Below are positions 1 through 6,273 of a DNA stretch of 7,512 nucleotides, in pieces (position 1 is the first letter of the stretch; each line of letters begins with the position of its first letter). Origin of the DNA: Pseudomonadota bacterium (lineage in GTDB: Bacteria > Pseudomonadota > Alphaproteobacteria > UBA9655); contig JAKBAL010000102.1 of the NCBI GenBank assembly GCA_021809225.1, positions 1 through 7,512 of the forward strand, read 5' to 3'. The translations under genes were made by a program, and so were the position numbers. The notes under the pieces were generated by a model, which was not told where the DNA came from, did not search any database, and saw nothing but the letters and a program-made list of their open reading frames with translations.

Positions 1-1187
1 TCTAGAAACGGGGTCTGGCTTTCATCAATGAAAAGGAGCAGCTCTCCTGCATCTTCATAATCAACTTGTGCCGCAAAGAGGGTTATTGTTTTTAAGCGAT
101 CATCCCCGTCACGACGCATGGCAGACGCCGCGATTGAAAGCAAGGTTCCGCCCAAGCAATAACCAACAGCATGTATTTTTTTCTTGGGAATAAGTGTCGA
201 GATAGCCTTCAAAGCCTCCATAATCCCTAAATTCAAATAATCTTCAAAGCCCAAATCCCTATCTTTAGAATCAGGATTCTTCCAAGAAACCATAAAAACC
301 GTGTGATTATGCTCGACCAGATACTTCACTAAGGAATTATGAGGAGATAAATCCAAAATATAATACTTCATGATCCATGCGGGAATAATGAGGACGGGTT
401 CAGCATAAACATCGTCAGTAACAGGGGAATATTGGATTAATTCAATAAGACGATTTTGATAGATGACTTTTCCTGGCGTGATCCCAAGGTTTTTCCCGAC
501 CTTGAATTGTTGTGACTGAACGGGAGGGTCTCTCCTCAAAAAGCGTGTTGTATCTTCTGAAAAATTTTTTGCCCCTTTAATCAAATTCATTCCATTGAGA
601 TGTACCGTTGTTCTCACAACTTGTGGGTTAGTAAAGGGAAAATTAAGAGGGGCCCACATGTCTATATATTGGCGTGTAAGGAAAGGAAGAACTGCTGAAT
701 GATGTTGAGAAACACCCCGAACCGAACTCATTGACTCGTGCCACCATTCTTCGTTTAATAAAAACGCTTGTTGATAGAGATTATAAGGCCATGTTTGCCA
801 ACCTTTATCTTCAAATCTTCTATCCTGAGGAGGAGGATTGATACAGCACTCTGTTTTTATTCCACTTATTGCCCATAAAGAATAATCAAATAAGCTTGCA
901 CTTTTTCCCAAGGCACTTTCTATAAGGGAGAGCTGCTTACCTGGAGAGATAGAAAGGTGCATAAACCAGTCGAAATAGGCTCCTGCCACTGATGCAGGGG
1001 ATAAAGCCCAGAATTTTCCGAGTCTAGCATGAAATTCTCGGTCATAAGCTGTTGTGAATTGATGATCAGGTGGGGGTGGAGAATCATTAAAGTAGGTCTT
1101 TTTTTCAGTAGAAAACTGAGAGTAAGCAATATCTTCAGATGAGCCCTCCTCGGCGGATTGCTTTTCATCTTTTCTTTTTAAAGACAT
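1..1187 (-). CDS. phaC: Class I poly(3-hydroxyalkanoate) synthase, N-terminal 395 residues (3' end outside window)
   Basis: Polymerises (R)-3-hydroxyacyl-CoA into polyhydroxyalkanoate storage granules in the cytoplasm. The minus-strand frame is open from an ATG at 1187 to the window edge. Residues about 50-92 (SPASVAGAYFDWFMHL, then SPGKQ) match the extra N-terminal segment of alphaproteobacterial PhaC. The PhaC N-domain follows, with DRRFEDKGW (122-130) and APLNFPFTNPQVV (179-191). The alpha/beta-hydrolase core has SWKNPD (301-306) and the lipase-like box GYCLGG (342-347), with nucleophile Cys344 (codon 158-156). The catalytic Asp and His, expected about 160 and 190 residues further on, lie outside the window; class I enzymes are usually about 570-620 residues. 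The start is supported by GGAGAG (1196-1201) eight bases upstream. The gene is divergent from ihfB across a 192-bp gap. No internal stop or frameshift is visible. Family assignment is firm; that granules are made is inference. Confidence 0.93.
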   Translation of the reverse strand, partial: MSLKRKDEKQSAEEGSSEDIAYSQFSTEKKTYFNDSPPPPDHQFTTAYDREFHARLGKFWALSPASVAGAYFDWFMHLSISPGKQLSLIESALGKSASLFDYSLWAISGIKTECCINPPPQDRRFEDKGWQTWPYNLYQQAFLLNEEWWHESMSSVRGVSQHHSAVLPFLTRQYIDMWAPLNFPFTNPQVVRTTVHLNGMNLIKGAKNFSEDTTRFLRRDPPVQSQQFKVGKNLGITPGKVIYQNRLIELIQYSPVTDDVYAEPVLIIPAWIMKYYILDLSPHNSLVKYLVEHNHTVFMVSWKNPDSKDRDLGFEDYLNLGIMEALKAISTLIPKKKIHAVGYCLGGTLLSIAASAMRRDGDDRLKTITLFAAQVDYEDAGELLLFIDESQTPFL

Positions 1188-1272
1188 AAGGTTATCTCTC
1201 CATCACTTATTACTTCTTACGAGTCTTGACGCAAGCCAGGGAGTGATTACAAATTTCATCACAAAATCATTC

Positions 1273-1307
1273 TCTCTTAATTTTATTAATATTTTAATAA
1301 GAAGAGA
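1273..1307. promoter_or_regulatory. AT-rich nested dyad between divergent phaC and ihfB
   Basis: Outer arms TCTCTT (1273-1278) and AAGAGA (1302-1307) enclose inner arms TTATTAA (1283-1289) and TTAATAA (1294-1300), nearly concentric. It lies just upstream of the ihfB -35 box and within the phaC leader region. It could be a binding site for a regulator or for IHF/HU, or simply an A/T-rich upstream promoter element. I see no good match to the IHF consensus core here. The symmetry is visible; a role is inferred. Confidence 0.3.
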
Positions 1308-1321
1308 AAGGTGAGTGCCCC

Positions 1322-1350
1322 TTGTTCTCATCCTCTAAAAGAGGTATACT
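1322..1350 (+). promoter_or_regulatory. Probable sigma70-type promoter of ihfB
   Basis: A -35 box TTGTTC (1322-1327) and a -10 box TATACT (1345-1350) are separated by 17 bp. The -10 matches the consensus at five of six positions; the -35 is weaker, at three of six. Transcription would begin near 1357 and give a leader of about 23 nt. The spacer contains the perfect dyad CCTCT-AAA-AGAGG (1332-1344), abutting the -10 box, which could act as an operator. IHF genes are autoregulated in enteric bacteria, but no evidence here identifies the binder. Confidence 0.55.
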
Positions 1351-1379
1351 GTTGAATAACCAAGGAGAATGGGGGCAAC

Positions 1380-1673
1380 ATGACGAAGTCAGAGTTAGTT
1401 TACAAACTAAACCAACAATTTCAAGAGATGTCTTTGCGAGAAGTTGAAAAAGCGGTCGATGTGATTTTTGGAGAGATAAGTACGGCACTCTCAAAAGGGC
1501 ATAGAGTTGAATTGAGAGGATTTGGGGCTTTTTCAATTCGGTATCGGGAAAGACGTGTTGGGCGAAATCCTCGGTCAGGGGAAAAGGTTGAAGTTGAAGG
1601 TAAATATGTTCCCTTTTTTAAGGCTGGCAAAGGCCTTCGGGAACGCCTTAATAATGGTAAGGATAGTAAGTAA
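1380..1673 (+). CDS. ihfB: Integration host factor beta subunit
   Basis: This is a 97-residue DNA-bending protein of the HU/IHF family that normally pairs with IhfA to make sharp bends in nucleoid DNA for replication, recombination and transcription. It starts with the IHF-beta signature MTKSEL. The core VELRGFGAF (43-51) carries Glu44 and Arg46, the residues that read the IHF consensus in the beta subunit. The arm GRNPRSGEKVEVEGKYVPFF (61-80) contains Pro64, the intercalating proline. GKGLRERLN (83-91) closes the fold. These features separate it from HU and IhfA, and its length is normal for the family. A Shine-Dalgarno-like AAGGAG (1362-1367) lies 12 bases before the ATG, which is long; a G-run (1371-1375) sits closer. 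A five-codon ATG frame from 1369 ends in a TGA overlapping the ihfB ATG, probably by chance. The gene has its own promoter and is separated from polA by 350 bp of repeats. IhfA is not in this window. Confidence 0.93.
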   Translation: MTKSELVYKLNQQFQEMSLREVEKAVDVIFGEISTALSKGHRVELRGFGAFSIRYRERRVGRNPRSGEKVEVEGKYVPFFKAGKGLRERLNNGKDSK

Positions 1674-1684
1674 ATCCCGATCTG

Positions 1685-1720
1685 TACTTCTTTCTATCTG
1701 ACACCTAAAAAAAGGAAGTA
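1685..1720 (+). terminator. Possible stem-loop after ihfB (weak terminator candidate)
   Basis: Arms at 1685-1693 (TACTTCTTT) and 1712-1720 (AAGGAAGTA) can form a 9-bp stem with one G-U pair and an 18-nt loop, 11 bp after the ihfB stop. The stem is A/U-rich, the loop is large and no T-run follows, so intrinsic termination is doubtful. It may only be an RNA 3'-end structure. Confidence 0.25.
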
Positions 1721-1729
1721 GAGGCGCAA

Positions 1730-1938
1730 CTCCTCATGAAATTAACGCTAACCCATTGATTTTACTGGATTGCTTCGTCGCATACGCTCCTCGCAAAGAC
1801 GCTCCCCCTAGCCGTCATTGCGAGTCTCTGGAAGGGACGAAGCAATCCAGGAACAAAGTTCATTACTTATTTCTCTACCCCAGAGGGTGGTGGGATGCTC
1901 CTCATGGACTTAACGCTAACATGTTGATTTTACTAGAT
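1730..1938. repeat. Two diverged 41-bp direct repeats framing a palindromic element
   Basis: Copy A (1730-1770) and copy B (1898-1938) match at 35 of 41 positions. Both begin CTCCTCATG and share TTAACGCTAAC and TTGATTTTACT. The copies start 168 bp apart. Copy A runs directly into the palindromic element at 1765; copy B is followed by unrelated sequence apart from a short CGTCG remnant, as if its palindrome had been lost or truncated. Together with the palindrome, these repeats fill most of the 350-bp gap between ihfB and polA, in which I see no credible gene. The short open frame through it (1756-1950) merely translates the repeat. Confidence 0.7.
1765..1850. repeat. 86-bp palindromic repeat element (TGGATTGCTTCGTC type)
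   Basis: The left arm (1765-1801) begins CTGGATTGCTTCGTC and ends CTCGCAAAGACG. The right arm (1813-1850) begins CGTCATTGCGAG and ends GACGAAGCAATCCAG. The outer 15 bp are perfectly complementary, the inner ends pair with one mismatch, and the middles of the arms have diverged. I recognise this as the kind of dispersed palindromic element found in many copies between genes in various bacteria, including host-associated alphaproteobacteria. It has no coding capacity of its own. As RNA it would fold into a long hairpin and might affect the ihfB 3' end or the polA leader. Copy number in the genome cannot be judged from this window. Confidence 0.8.
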
Positions 1939-2023
1939 CCGTCGGGGTGAGACCTTTGTAAGGATTCAACATAATGGATGAAAAGATTGTTCAATAAGAA
2001 AATTAAGGGCAAAGGAGCCATAT

Positions 2024-4723
2024 ATGTCCTCTAAGTCACCCCAGATTTATCTTGTGGATGGATCAGGGTATATTTTCAGAGCTTTTCATGCTTTGCCTCC
2101 CCTTACCCGTCCGGATGGTACGCCTATTGGGGCTGTGCTTGGGTTTACCAATATGTTGATTAAGCTTTTGAAAGAAAAAAATCCTGACTATTTGGTGGTT
2201 GTCTTTGATGCGGCGCGCGAAAACTTTCGTAATGAAATTTACCCTGCTTATAAAGCGAATCGACAAGAAACGCCTCCTGAACTTATTCCTCAATTTTCCT
2301 TGATTCGGGAAGCTTGTGAAGCATTTGATGTGCCTTATATCGAAAAGGAAGGGTATGAGGCCGATGACCTCATCGCTACTTACGCTCATTCCCAAGAGGG
2401 GGATGTGATCATTGTTTCATCAGACAAGGATCTTATGCAATTGGTGGGGGGGTCTGTGCAGATGCTGGATCCTATCAAAAATCGCATGATTGGCGTCGAA
2501 GAAGTTAAAGAAAAGTTTGGGGTTCCTCCAGGGCAAGTCGTTGACGTTCAAGCCCTTGCGGGCGATTCAACGGATAATGTTCCTGGGGTACCGGGGATCG
2601 GTATTAAAACGGCAGCCGAGCTTATTCAAACGTATGGCACTTTAGAAAATCTTTTAGAAAATGCCCATGAAATCAGGCAACCTAAACGACGAGAGTCACT
2701 TATTGAGTATGCTGAAAATGCTCGAGTTTCAAAAAAACTTGTAAAGCTAAAAGATGATGTTCCAGATGCAGAACCCATCAGTGCTTTTGCCGTAAAGCCC
2801 TTCCACCCTGAAAAAGCTTTTGCATTTTTAAAAGAGCAAAACTTCAACGCCCTTATGCATCGCCTTGAAAAAGAGGCGACCATTGCCCCTCGGGGAAAGG
2901 CAGAGTATGAACTTATCCAAGAGATTGATGCTTTAAGGAAGTGGATTGAACGTATCCGAAACCTGGGATGTACGGCCTTTGATACAGAGACAACCTCCTT
3001 AGATGCAATGGAAGCTCAGCTTGTGGGTGTTTCCTTAGGGACGGAAGCCTCACAGGCTTGCTATATTCCTTTAGGTCACAAGGGGGAAGAGCGAGACCTT
3101 TTAAATCCAGGGACGACGCCCAAGCAAATTCCTTTAAGGGAAGCCCTCGATCTTCTGAAGCCGCTTTTGGAAGATCCAGCTATTTTAAAAATAGGTCAAA
3201 ATATTAAATATGATGCCCTTGTTTTAAAAAAATATGGGGTTGAGATAACGCCCGTGGATGACACGATGGTGATCTCTTATATTCTTGATGGTGCGCAGCA
3301 CGGCCATGGAATGGATGAACTGGCCAAGCTTCATCTGAATTATGATACCATTAAGTATAAGGATGTGGTGGGTTCAGGACGCGCTCAGGTGACCTTTGAT
3401 AAGGTCCTCCTTGATAAAGCCCTTATCTATGCCGCTGAAGACGCAGATATTACTTTCCAACTCGAAGCACTCTTAAAACCCCGTCTTTTAACCGAACATC
3501 AATGCACGGTTTATGAAACCCTTGAACGTCCTCTCATTCCTGTTTTGGTCAATATGGAATATCGAGGGATTAAAGTGGATCCAATCGTTTTAAAGAAGTT
3601 GAGTGGAGAGTTTGAAAAGCGTCTTGAAGACATCGAAAAACACATTCAAGAAGAAGTTGATCAACCCTTTAACGTTGCCTCACCCAAGCAATTGGGAGAA
3701 ATTCTGTTTGAAAAACTTAAACTTCCAGGGGGAAAGAAGGGAAAGACAGGGGCTTATGGAACGGCCGCTGACGTTCTTGAAAGTCTTTCAGAGCAGGGGT
3801 TTAAAATTGCCGACAAGCTTCTTGAATGGCGCCAACTTGCCAAGCTTAAGAGTACTTACACCGAAACTCTCATAAATCAAATCAACCCAAAGACAGGGAG
3901 AGTCCACACCTCTTACGCCATGGCCGCAACTTCAACGGGACGTCTTGCTTCCTCAGATCCAAATCTTCAAAATATTCCTATCCGGACCGAGGAAGGCAAA
4001 AAGATCCGCTCTGCTTTTGTCGCAGCACCTGGAATGAAGCTCCTCGCCGTCGATTATTCTCAGATTGAACTTCGTCTTTTGGCCCATATGGCTGACCTTC
4101 CTGAACTTCAAAAAGCATTTAGAGAAGGCAAGGATATTCATGCAGAAACGGCCTCTCGCGTTTTTGAGGTGCCCCTGTCAGAGATGACATCTGAACTGCG
4201 CTACCGAGCCAAAGCCATCAATTTTGGCATTATTTATGGCATCAGTCCCTTTGGCCTTGCCCGTCAACTGGGGATCAGCAGGGAAAGTGCCGCCAAATAC
4301 ATTCAGACATACTTTACAATTTATCCTGGCATTGAAGCTTATATGGAGCGTATGAAAAACGAAGCGCGTGAGAAGGGATACGTCACAACGTTGTTGGGAC
4401 GACATTGTTTTATCCAGGATATTCATAGCCGTGACCCTAATCGCCGAAATTTTGCCGAACGACAAGCAATTAATGCTCCTCTTCAAGGAGGAAACGCAGA
4501 TATTATTAAAAAGGCCATGATTAAGCTTGATCGCCTTTTTAAGGAAAAACGTCTTGAGGCCCATATGCTCCTTCAAGTGCATGATGAGCTTATCTTTGAA
4601 ATTGCTGAAAAAGATCTGAATGAGGCAGGAACACTCATTAGAGAGACGATGGAATCCATCGTCTCTCTTTCTGTCCCCTTAATCGTGGAAGCTCATATAG
4701 GTGACACCTGGGCAGAGGTTTAA
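2024..4723 (+). CDS. polA: DNA polymerase I (5'-3' exonuclease, 3'-5' exonuclease and polymerase domains)
   Basis: Fills gaps and removes RNA primers during lagging-strand synthesis and excision repair. The protein is 899 residues, close to the usual 900-930. The 5'-nuclease domain (about 5-285) has its metal ligands in VDGSGYIFRAFHA (Asp12), FDAARENFR (Asp62), EADDLIA (Asp114/115), SSDKD (Asp134/136) and GDSTDN (Asp181/184), plus the helix-hairpin GVPGIGIKTA. The proofreading domain (about 300-490) is intact: DTET with Asp320/Glu322, GQNIKYD (391-397) and AAEDADITFQL (470-480). The polymerase domain (about 500-899) has motif A AVDYSQIELR (Asp677, steric-gate Glu682), motif B RYRAKAINFGIIYG (Lys730, Phe734, Tyr738) and motif C QVHDE (Asp854). 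Phe734 is the E. coli-type residue that disfavours dideoxynucleotides. The ATG is preceded by AAAGGAG with a 6-base spacer from GGAG. No convincing promoter was found; transcription may start near the repeats or read through from ihfB. The 3' end has a terminator. Confidence 0.98.
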   Translation: MSSKSPQIYLVDGSGYIFRAFHALPPLTRPDGTPIGAVLGFTNMLIKLLKEKNPDYLVVVFDAARENFRNEIYPAYKANRQETPPELIPQFSLIREACEAFDVPYIEKEGYEADDLIATYAHSQEGDVIIVSSDKDLMQLVGGSVQMLDPIKNRMIGVEEVKEKFGVPPGQVVDVQALAGDSTDNVPGVPGIGIKTAAELIQTYGTLENLLENAHEIRQPKRRESLIEYAENARVSKKLVKLKDDVPDAEPISAFAVKPFHPEKAFAFLKEQNFNALMHRLEKEATIAPRGKAEYELIQEIDALRKWIERIRNLGCTAFDTETTSLDAMEAQLVGVSLGTEASQACYIPLGHKGEERDLLNPGTTPKQIPLREALDLLKPLLEDPAILKIGQNIKYDALVLKKYGVEITPVDDTMVISYILDGAQHGHGMDELAKLHLNYDTIKYKDVVGSGRAQVTFDKVLLDKALIYAAEDADITFQLEALLKPRLLTEHQCTVYETLERPLIPVLVNMEYRGIKVDPIVLKKLSGEFEKRLEDIEKHIQEEVDQPFNVASPKQLGEILFEKLKLPGGKKGKTGAYGTAADVLESLSEQGFKIADKLLEWRQLAKLKSTYTETLINQINPKTGRVHTSYAMAATSTGRLASSDPNLQNIPIRTEEGKKIRSAFVAAPGMKLLAVDYSQIELRLLAHMADLPELQKAFREGKDIHAETASRVFEVPLSEMTSELRYRAKAINFGIIYGISPFGLARQLGISRESAAKYIQTYFTIYPGIEAYMERMKNEAREKGYVTTLLGRHCFIQDIHSRDPNRRNFAERQAINAPLQGGNADIIKKAMIKLDRLFKEKRLEAHMLLQVHDELIFEIAEKDLNEAGTLIRETMESIVSLSVPLIVEAHIGDTWAEV

Positions 4724-4760
4724 TCGGGATCGAAATACCTATTTTTGCATTCCACAATAC

Positions 4761-4795
4761 AGCTTATGGGGGAGGGTTTCCCTCAAAGCTTTTTT
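4761..4795 (+). terminator. Rho-independent terminator of polA
   Basis: Outer arms AGCTT (4761-4765) and AAGCT (4786-4790) and inner arms GAGGG (4772-4776) and CCCTC (4780-4784) enclose a TTT loop, followed by a run of T to 4795. It begins 38 bp after the polA stop. The two sides of the internal loop are unequal. The T-run overlaps the stop codon (4796-4794) of the convergent gene. On the minus strand no T-run follows, so it works best for polA. Confidence 0.75.
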
Positions 4796-5264
4796 AGGGC
4801 TTAGGCGTTGGTGATGTTTTTGTTGCACATTCTATAAAGCACTTCGTTACTGTATCGGAGCGACCCGTACATCCGGTTGGGGTACACTTATTTGCAAGCG
4901 ACTTGTCCTTCAAATCATACTCGAGTCTTAATGAAAAAGACCTTGAGTGTTTCCCGACTGAAATATTATAATCACAGTCCATTTCTATCTTTGAAGATTC
5001 AAAATCATTAATAACAGTTGTTCCCGTGTAACTTAAATCGCCCCGCGGTAAATTCTCCCCTGAAGTTGCTTCTTTCCATGTGCTACGATTGGATATATTA
5101 GAAACAATCTCTACCTCTCCCGTGTATTTTCCTTTTTTGTATGTGAGGAGCATTGGTGGTGGGCAAAATAAGCTTGTCGTTTTTGCACGTGCACTTTCAT
5201 AGCTGCTTCCGACGGTGCATAATAAAAATGCTAAAAATCCTAATTTTATGTTTAATTTATTCAT
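4794..5264 (-). CDS. Small exported cysteine-rich protein of unknown function
   Basis: A 156-residue protein that I do not recognise. The N-terminus is a clear Sec signal peptide: MNKLNIK, a hydrophobic stretch LGFLAFLLCTVG (8-19) and a cleavage site after ARA (25-27). Cys16 is not in a convincing lipobox, so a soluble periplasmic or secreted protein is more likely than a lipoprotein. The mature part, about 129 residues, holds six cysteines (34, 97, 127, 132, 142, 146), enough for three disulfides, and is rich in Ser, Thr and Lys. The start of the mature chain (CPPP) and the MDCDYNI segment faintly recall small secreted beta-rich domains with a CPxP start and a central CxY, but this is only an impression. 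GAGG lies six bases before the ATG. The gene is convergent with polA and divergent from the glycosylase gene. A signal peptide, ribosome site and even cysteine spacing make it a real gene; its function is unknown. Confidence 0.75.
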   Translation of the reverse strand: MNKLNIKLGFLAFLLCTVGSSYESARAKTTSLFCPPPMLLTYKKGKYTGEVEIVSNISNRSTWKEATSGENLPRGDLSYTGTTVINDFESSKIEMDCDYNISVGKHSRSFSLRLEYDLKDKSLANKCTPTGCTGRSDTVTKCFIECATKTSPTPKP

Positions 5265-5334
5265 CTCTATCCTCTTTTTTGTTATGGTAAGAATAGAGTC
5301 TCATAAATAAATTAAATATGGGTTAATTCAGAGG

Positions 5335-5363
5335 TTATTAGGAAGATGAGTCTTCAATAATAA
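5335..5363. promoter_or_regulatory. Inverted repeat between divergent genes
   Basis: TTATTA (5335-5340) and GAAGA (5342-5346) pair with TCTTC (5351-5355) and TAATAA (5358-5363), giving an 11-bp stem around a TGAG loop with a small 1x2 internal bulge. AGG and CCT just outside could extend it. It lies in the 169-bp gap between the exported-protein gene and the glycosylase gene, with no T-run in either direction, so it reads more like an operator or leader hairpin than a terminator. I found no convincing -35/-10 pair for either gene in this gap. Confidence 0.3.
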
Positions 5364-5402
5364 AAACCTTCCTCTTGTGGATATCGGAATAAATTCAGCA
5401 TG

Positions 5403-5420
5403 ACGCGTTTTAAGACGTGT
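5403..5420 (+). promoter_or_regulatory. Imperfect palindrome just upstream of the glycosylase start
   Basis: The 18-bp stretch ACGCGTTTTAAGACGTGT matches its reverse complement at 14 positions and can fold as RNA into a 6-bp stem (ACGCGT/ACGTGT, one G-U pair) with a 6-nt loop. It ends 13 bases before the ATG at 5434, where it could bind a repressor or limit ribosome access. This is weak evidence based on symmetry alone. Confidence 0.2.
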
Positions 5421-5433
5421 GTTATGAGAAGGG

Positions 5434-6237
5434 ATGATTGACTCTCAAAAATTAAAAACTCTTTTATCCATTTATCAGGATGCAGGCGTGGATGAAGTCA
5501 TTTCCGTAAACTCCCATAATCGTTTTCAGGAAATTGAAGACACTCTTGCACTGACACCCCTCCTTCAAGAAAAGAAGGGTCCTGCAATAGCGCCTCTCGT
5601 TTCCCCTAAAGTTGCCAACAGTACGGCCAATGCGTCAGCTCAGCTGGCTCAAACGTTGGAGGACCTGAGAGCAGCCCTGACGGCCTTTGAAGGATGCGCT
5701 CTAAAATACACGGCAACAAATCTTGTTTTTGGGGACGGGAATCCAAAAGCTCGGGTGATGCTGATTGGGGAAGCGCCCGGTGCAGATGAGGATCGGCTGG
5801 GCCTTCCTTTTGTCGGGCAAAGTGGACAGCTGCTTGATAAAATGTTTGCAGCCATCGGCCTGACTCGTCAAAGCTTTTACATCACGAATATTATTCCCTG
5901 GCGTCCCCCCGGTAACCGCCAACCGACCCCAGCAGAAGCAGATGCATGCCTGCCCTTTGTTCGGCGCCATATTGATCTTGTCAGTCCTGACTTCCTGATT
6001 CTCGTGGGAGGGACGGCTACTAAAACTCTTTTGGGAGGTCGTGATGGTATCATGCGTCTTCGCGGGGCTTGGAAAGACTATACTTCAGAAGCGGGAAAAA
6101 AAATGAAGGTTATTGCCATTTTTCACCCCGCCTATCTGCTTCGTTCCCCTGGCCAAAAAAGAGAGTTATGGCTTGATCTCATTAAAATTAAGCATACGCT
6201 CCTGCAAGCAGGAGTTGAGTTGCGAGATGCCCTCTAG
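5434..6237 (+). CDS. udg: Family 4-like uracil-DNA glycosylase, lacking the usual iron-sulfur cysteines
   Basis: Removes uracil from DNA as the first step of base-excision repair. The protein is 267 residues. The catalytic motif GEAPGADEDRLGLPFVGQSG spans 112-131 and the leucine-loop motif HPAYLLRSP is at 231-239, both diagnostic of the family 4/5 fold; TNIIPWRPPGNRQPTP (151-166) is the conserved central segment. Residues 1-75 form an N-terminal extension starting with the AGVDE motif (17-21) common in alphaproteobacterial homologues. Canonical family 4 enzymes bind a 4Fe-4S cluster with four cysteines. Only two cysteines exist here, Cys88 and Cys172; Trp156 replaces one ligand and the N-terminal CxxC is incomplete, so a standard cluster cannot form. 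The UdgX insertion (KRRIH) is absent. The ATG is the first in-frame start after a stop at 5425-5427, and its purine-rich GAGAAGGG abuts it unusually closely. Older annotations call such proteins phage SPO1 DNA polymerase-related. Confidence 0.9.
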   Translation: MIDSQKLKTLLSIYQDAGVDEVISVNSHNRFQEIEDTLALTPLLQEKKGPAIAPLVSPKVANSTANASAQLAQTLEDLRAALTAFEGCALKYTATNLVFGDGNPKARVMLIGEAPGADEDRLGLPFVGQSGQLLDKMFAAIGLTRQSFYITNIIPWRPPGNRQPTPAEADACLPFVRRHIDLVSPDFLILVGGTATKTLLGGRDGIMRLRGAWKDYTSEAGKKMKVIAIFHPAYLLRSPGQKRELWLDLIKIKHTLLQAGVELRDAL

Positions 6238-6270
6238 CTCCTCCAAGCATCTTATAGGGGAGCTCTTTTA
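6236..6270 (+). terminator. Rho-independent terminator of the glycosylase gene
   Basis: Arms AGCTCCTC (6236-6243) and GGGGAGCT (6257-6264) form an 8-bp stem with one G-U pair and a 13-nt loop, followed by CTTTTATT. The stem begins inside the glycosylase stop codon and the tail ends just before the stop of the convergent gene (6274), so the two genes share almost no spacer. On the minus strand the T-tail is missing. Confidence 0.65.
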
Positions 6271-6273
6271 TTC

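Noticed and set aside
920..1168. Minus-strand 82-codon open frame
   Set aside because: It lies in another frame over the phaC 5' region, where the phaC frame carries family motifs and continues to the window edge.
1756..1950. Plus-strand 64-codon open frame between ihfB and polA
   Set aside because: It starts inside one direct repeat, runs through the whole palindromic element and ends after the second repeat. There is no ribosome site or ATG start; it is a translation of repeat DNA.
1962..1985. CATAAT (1970-1975) as a polA -10 box
   Set aside because: At 17-bp spacing the upstream hexamer is GTGAGA, far from a -35 consensus, and TTGTAA lies only 8 bp away.
4178..4582. Minus-strand 134-codon frame opposite polA
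   Set aside because: It is antisense to the most conserved part of the polymerase domain; its openness follows from polA codon use.
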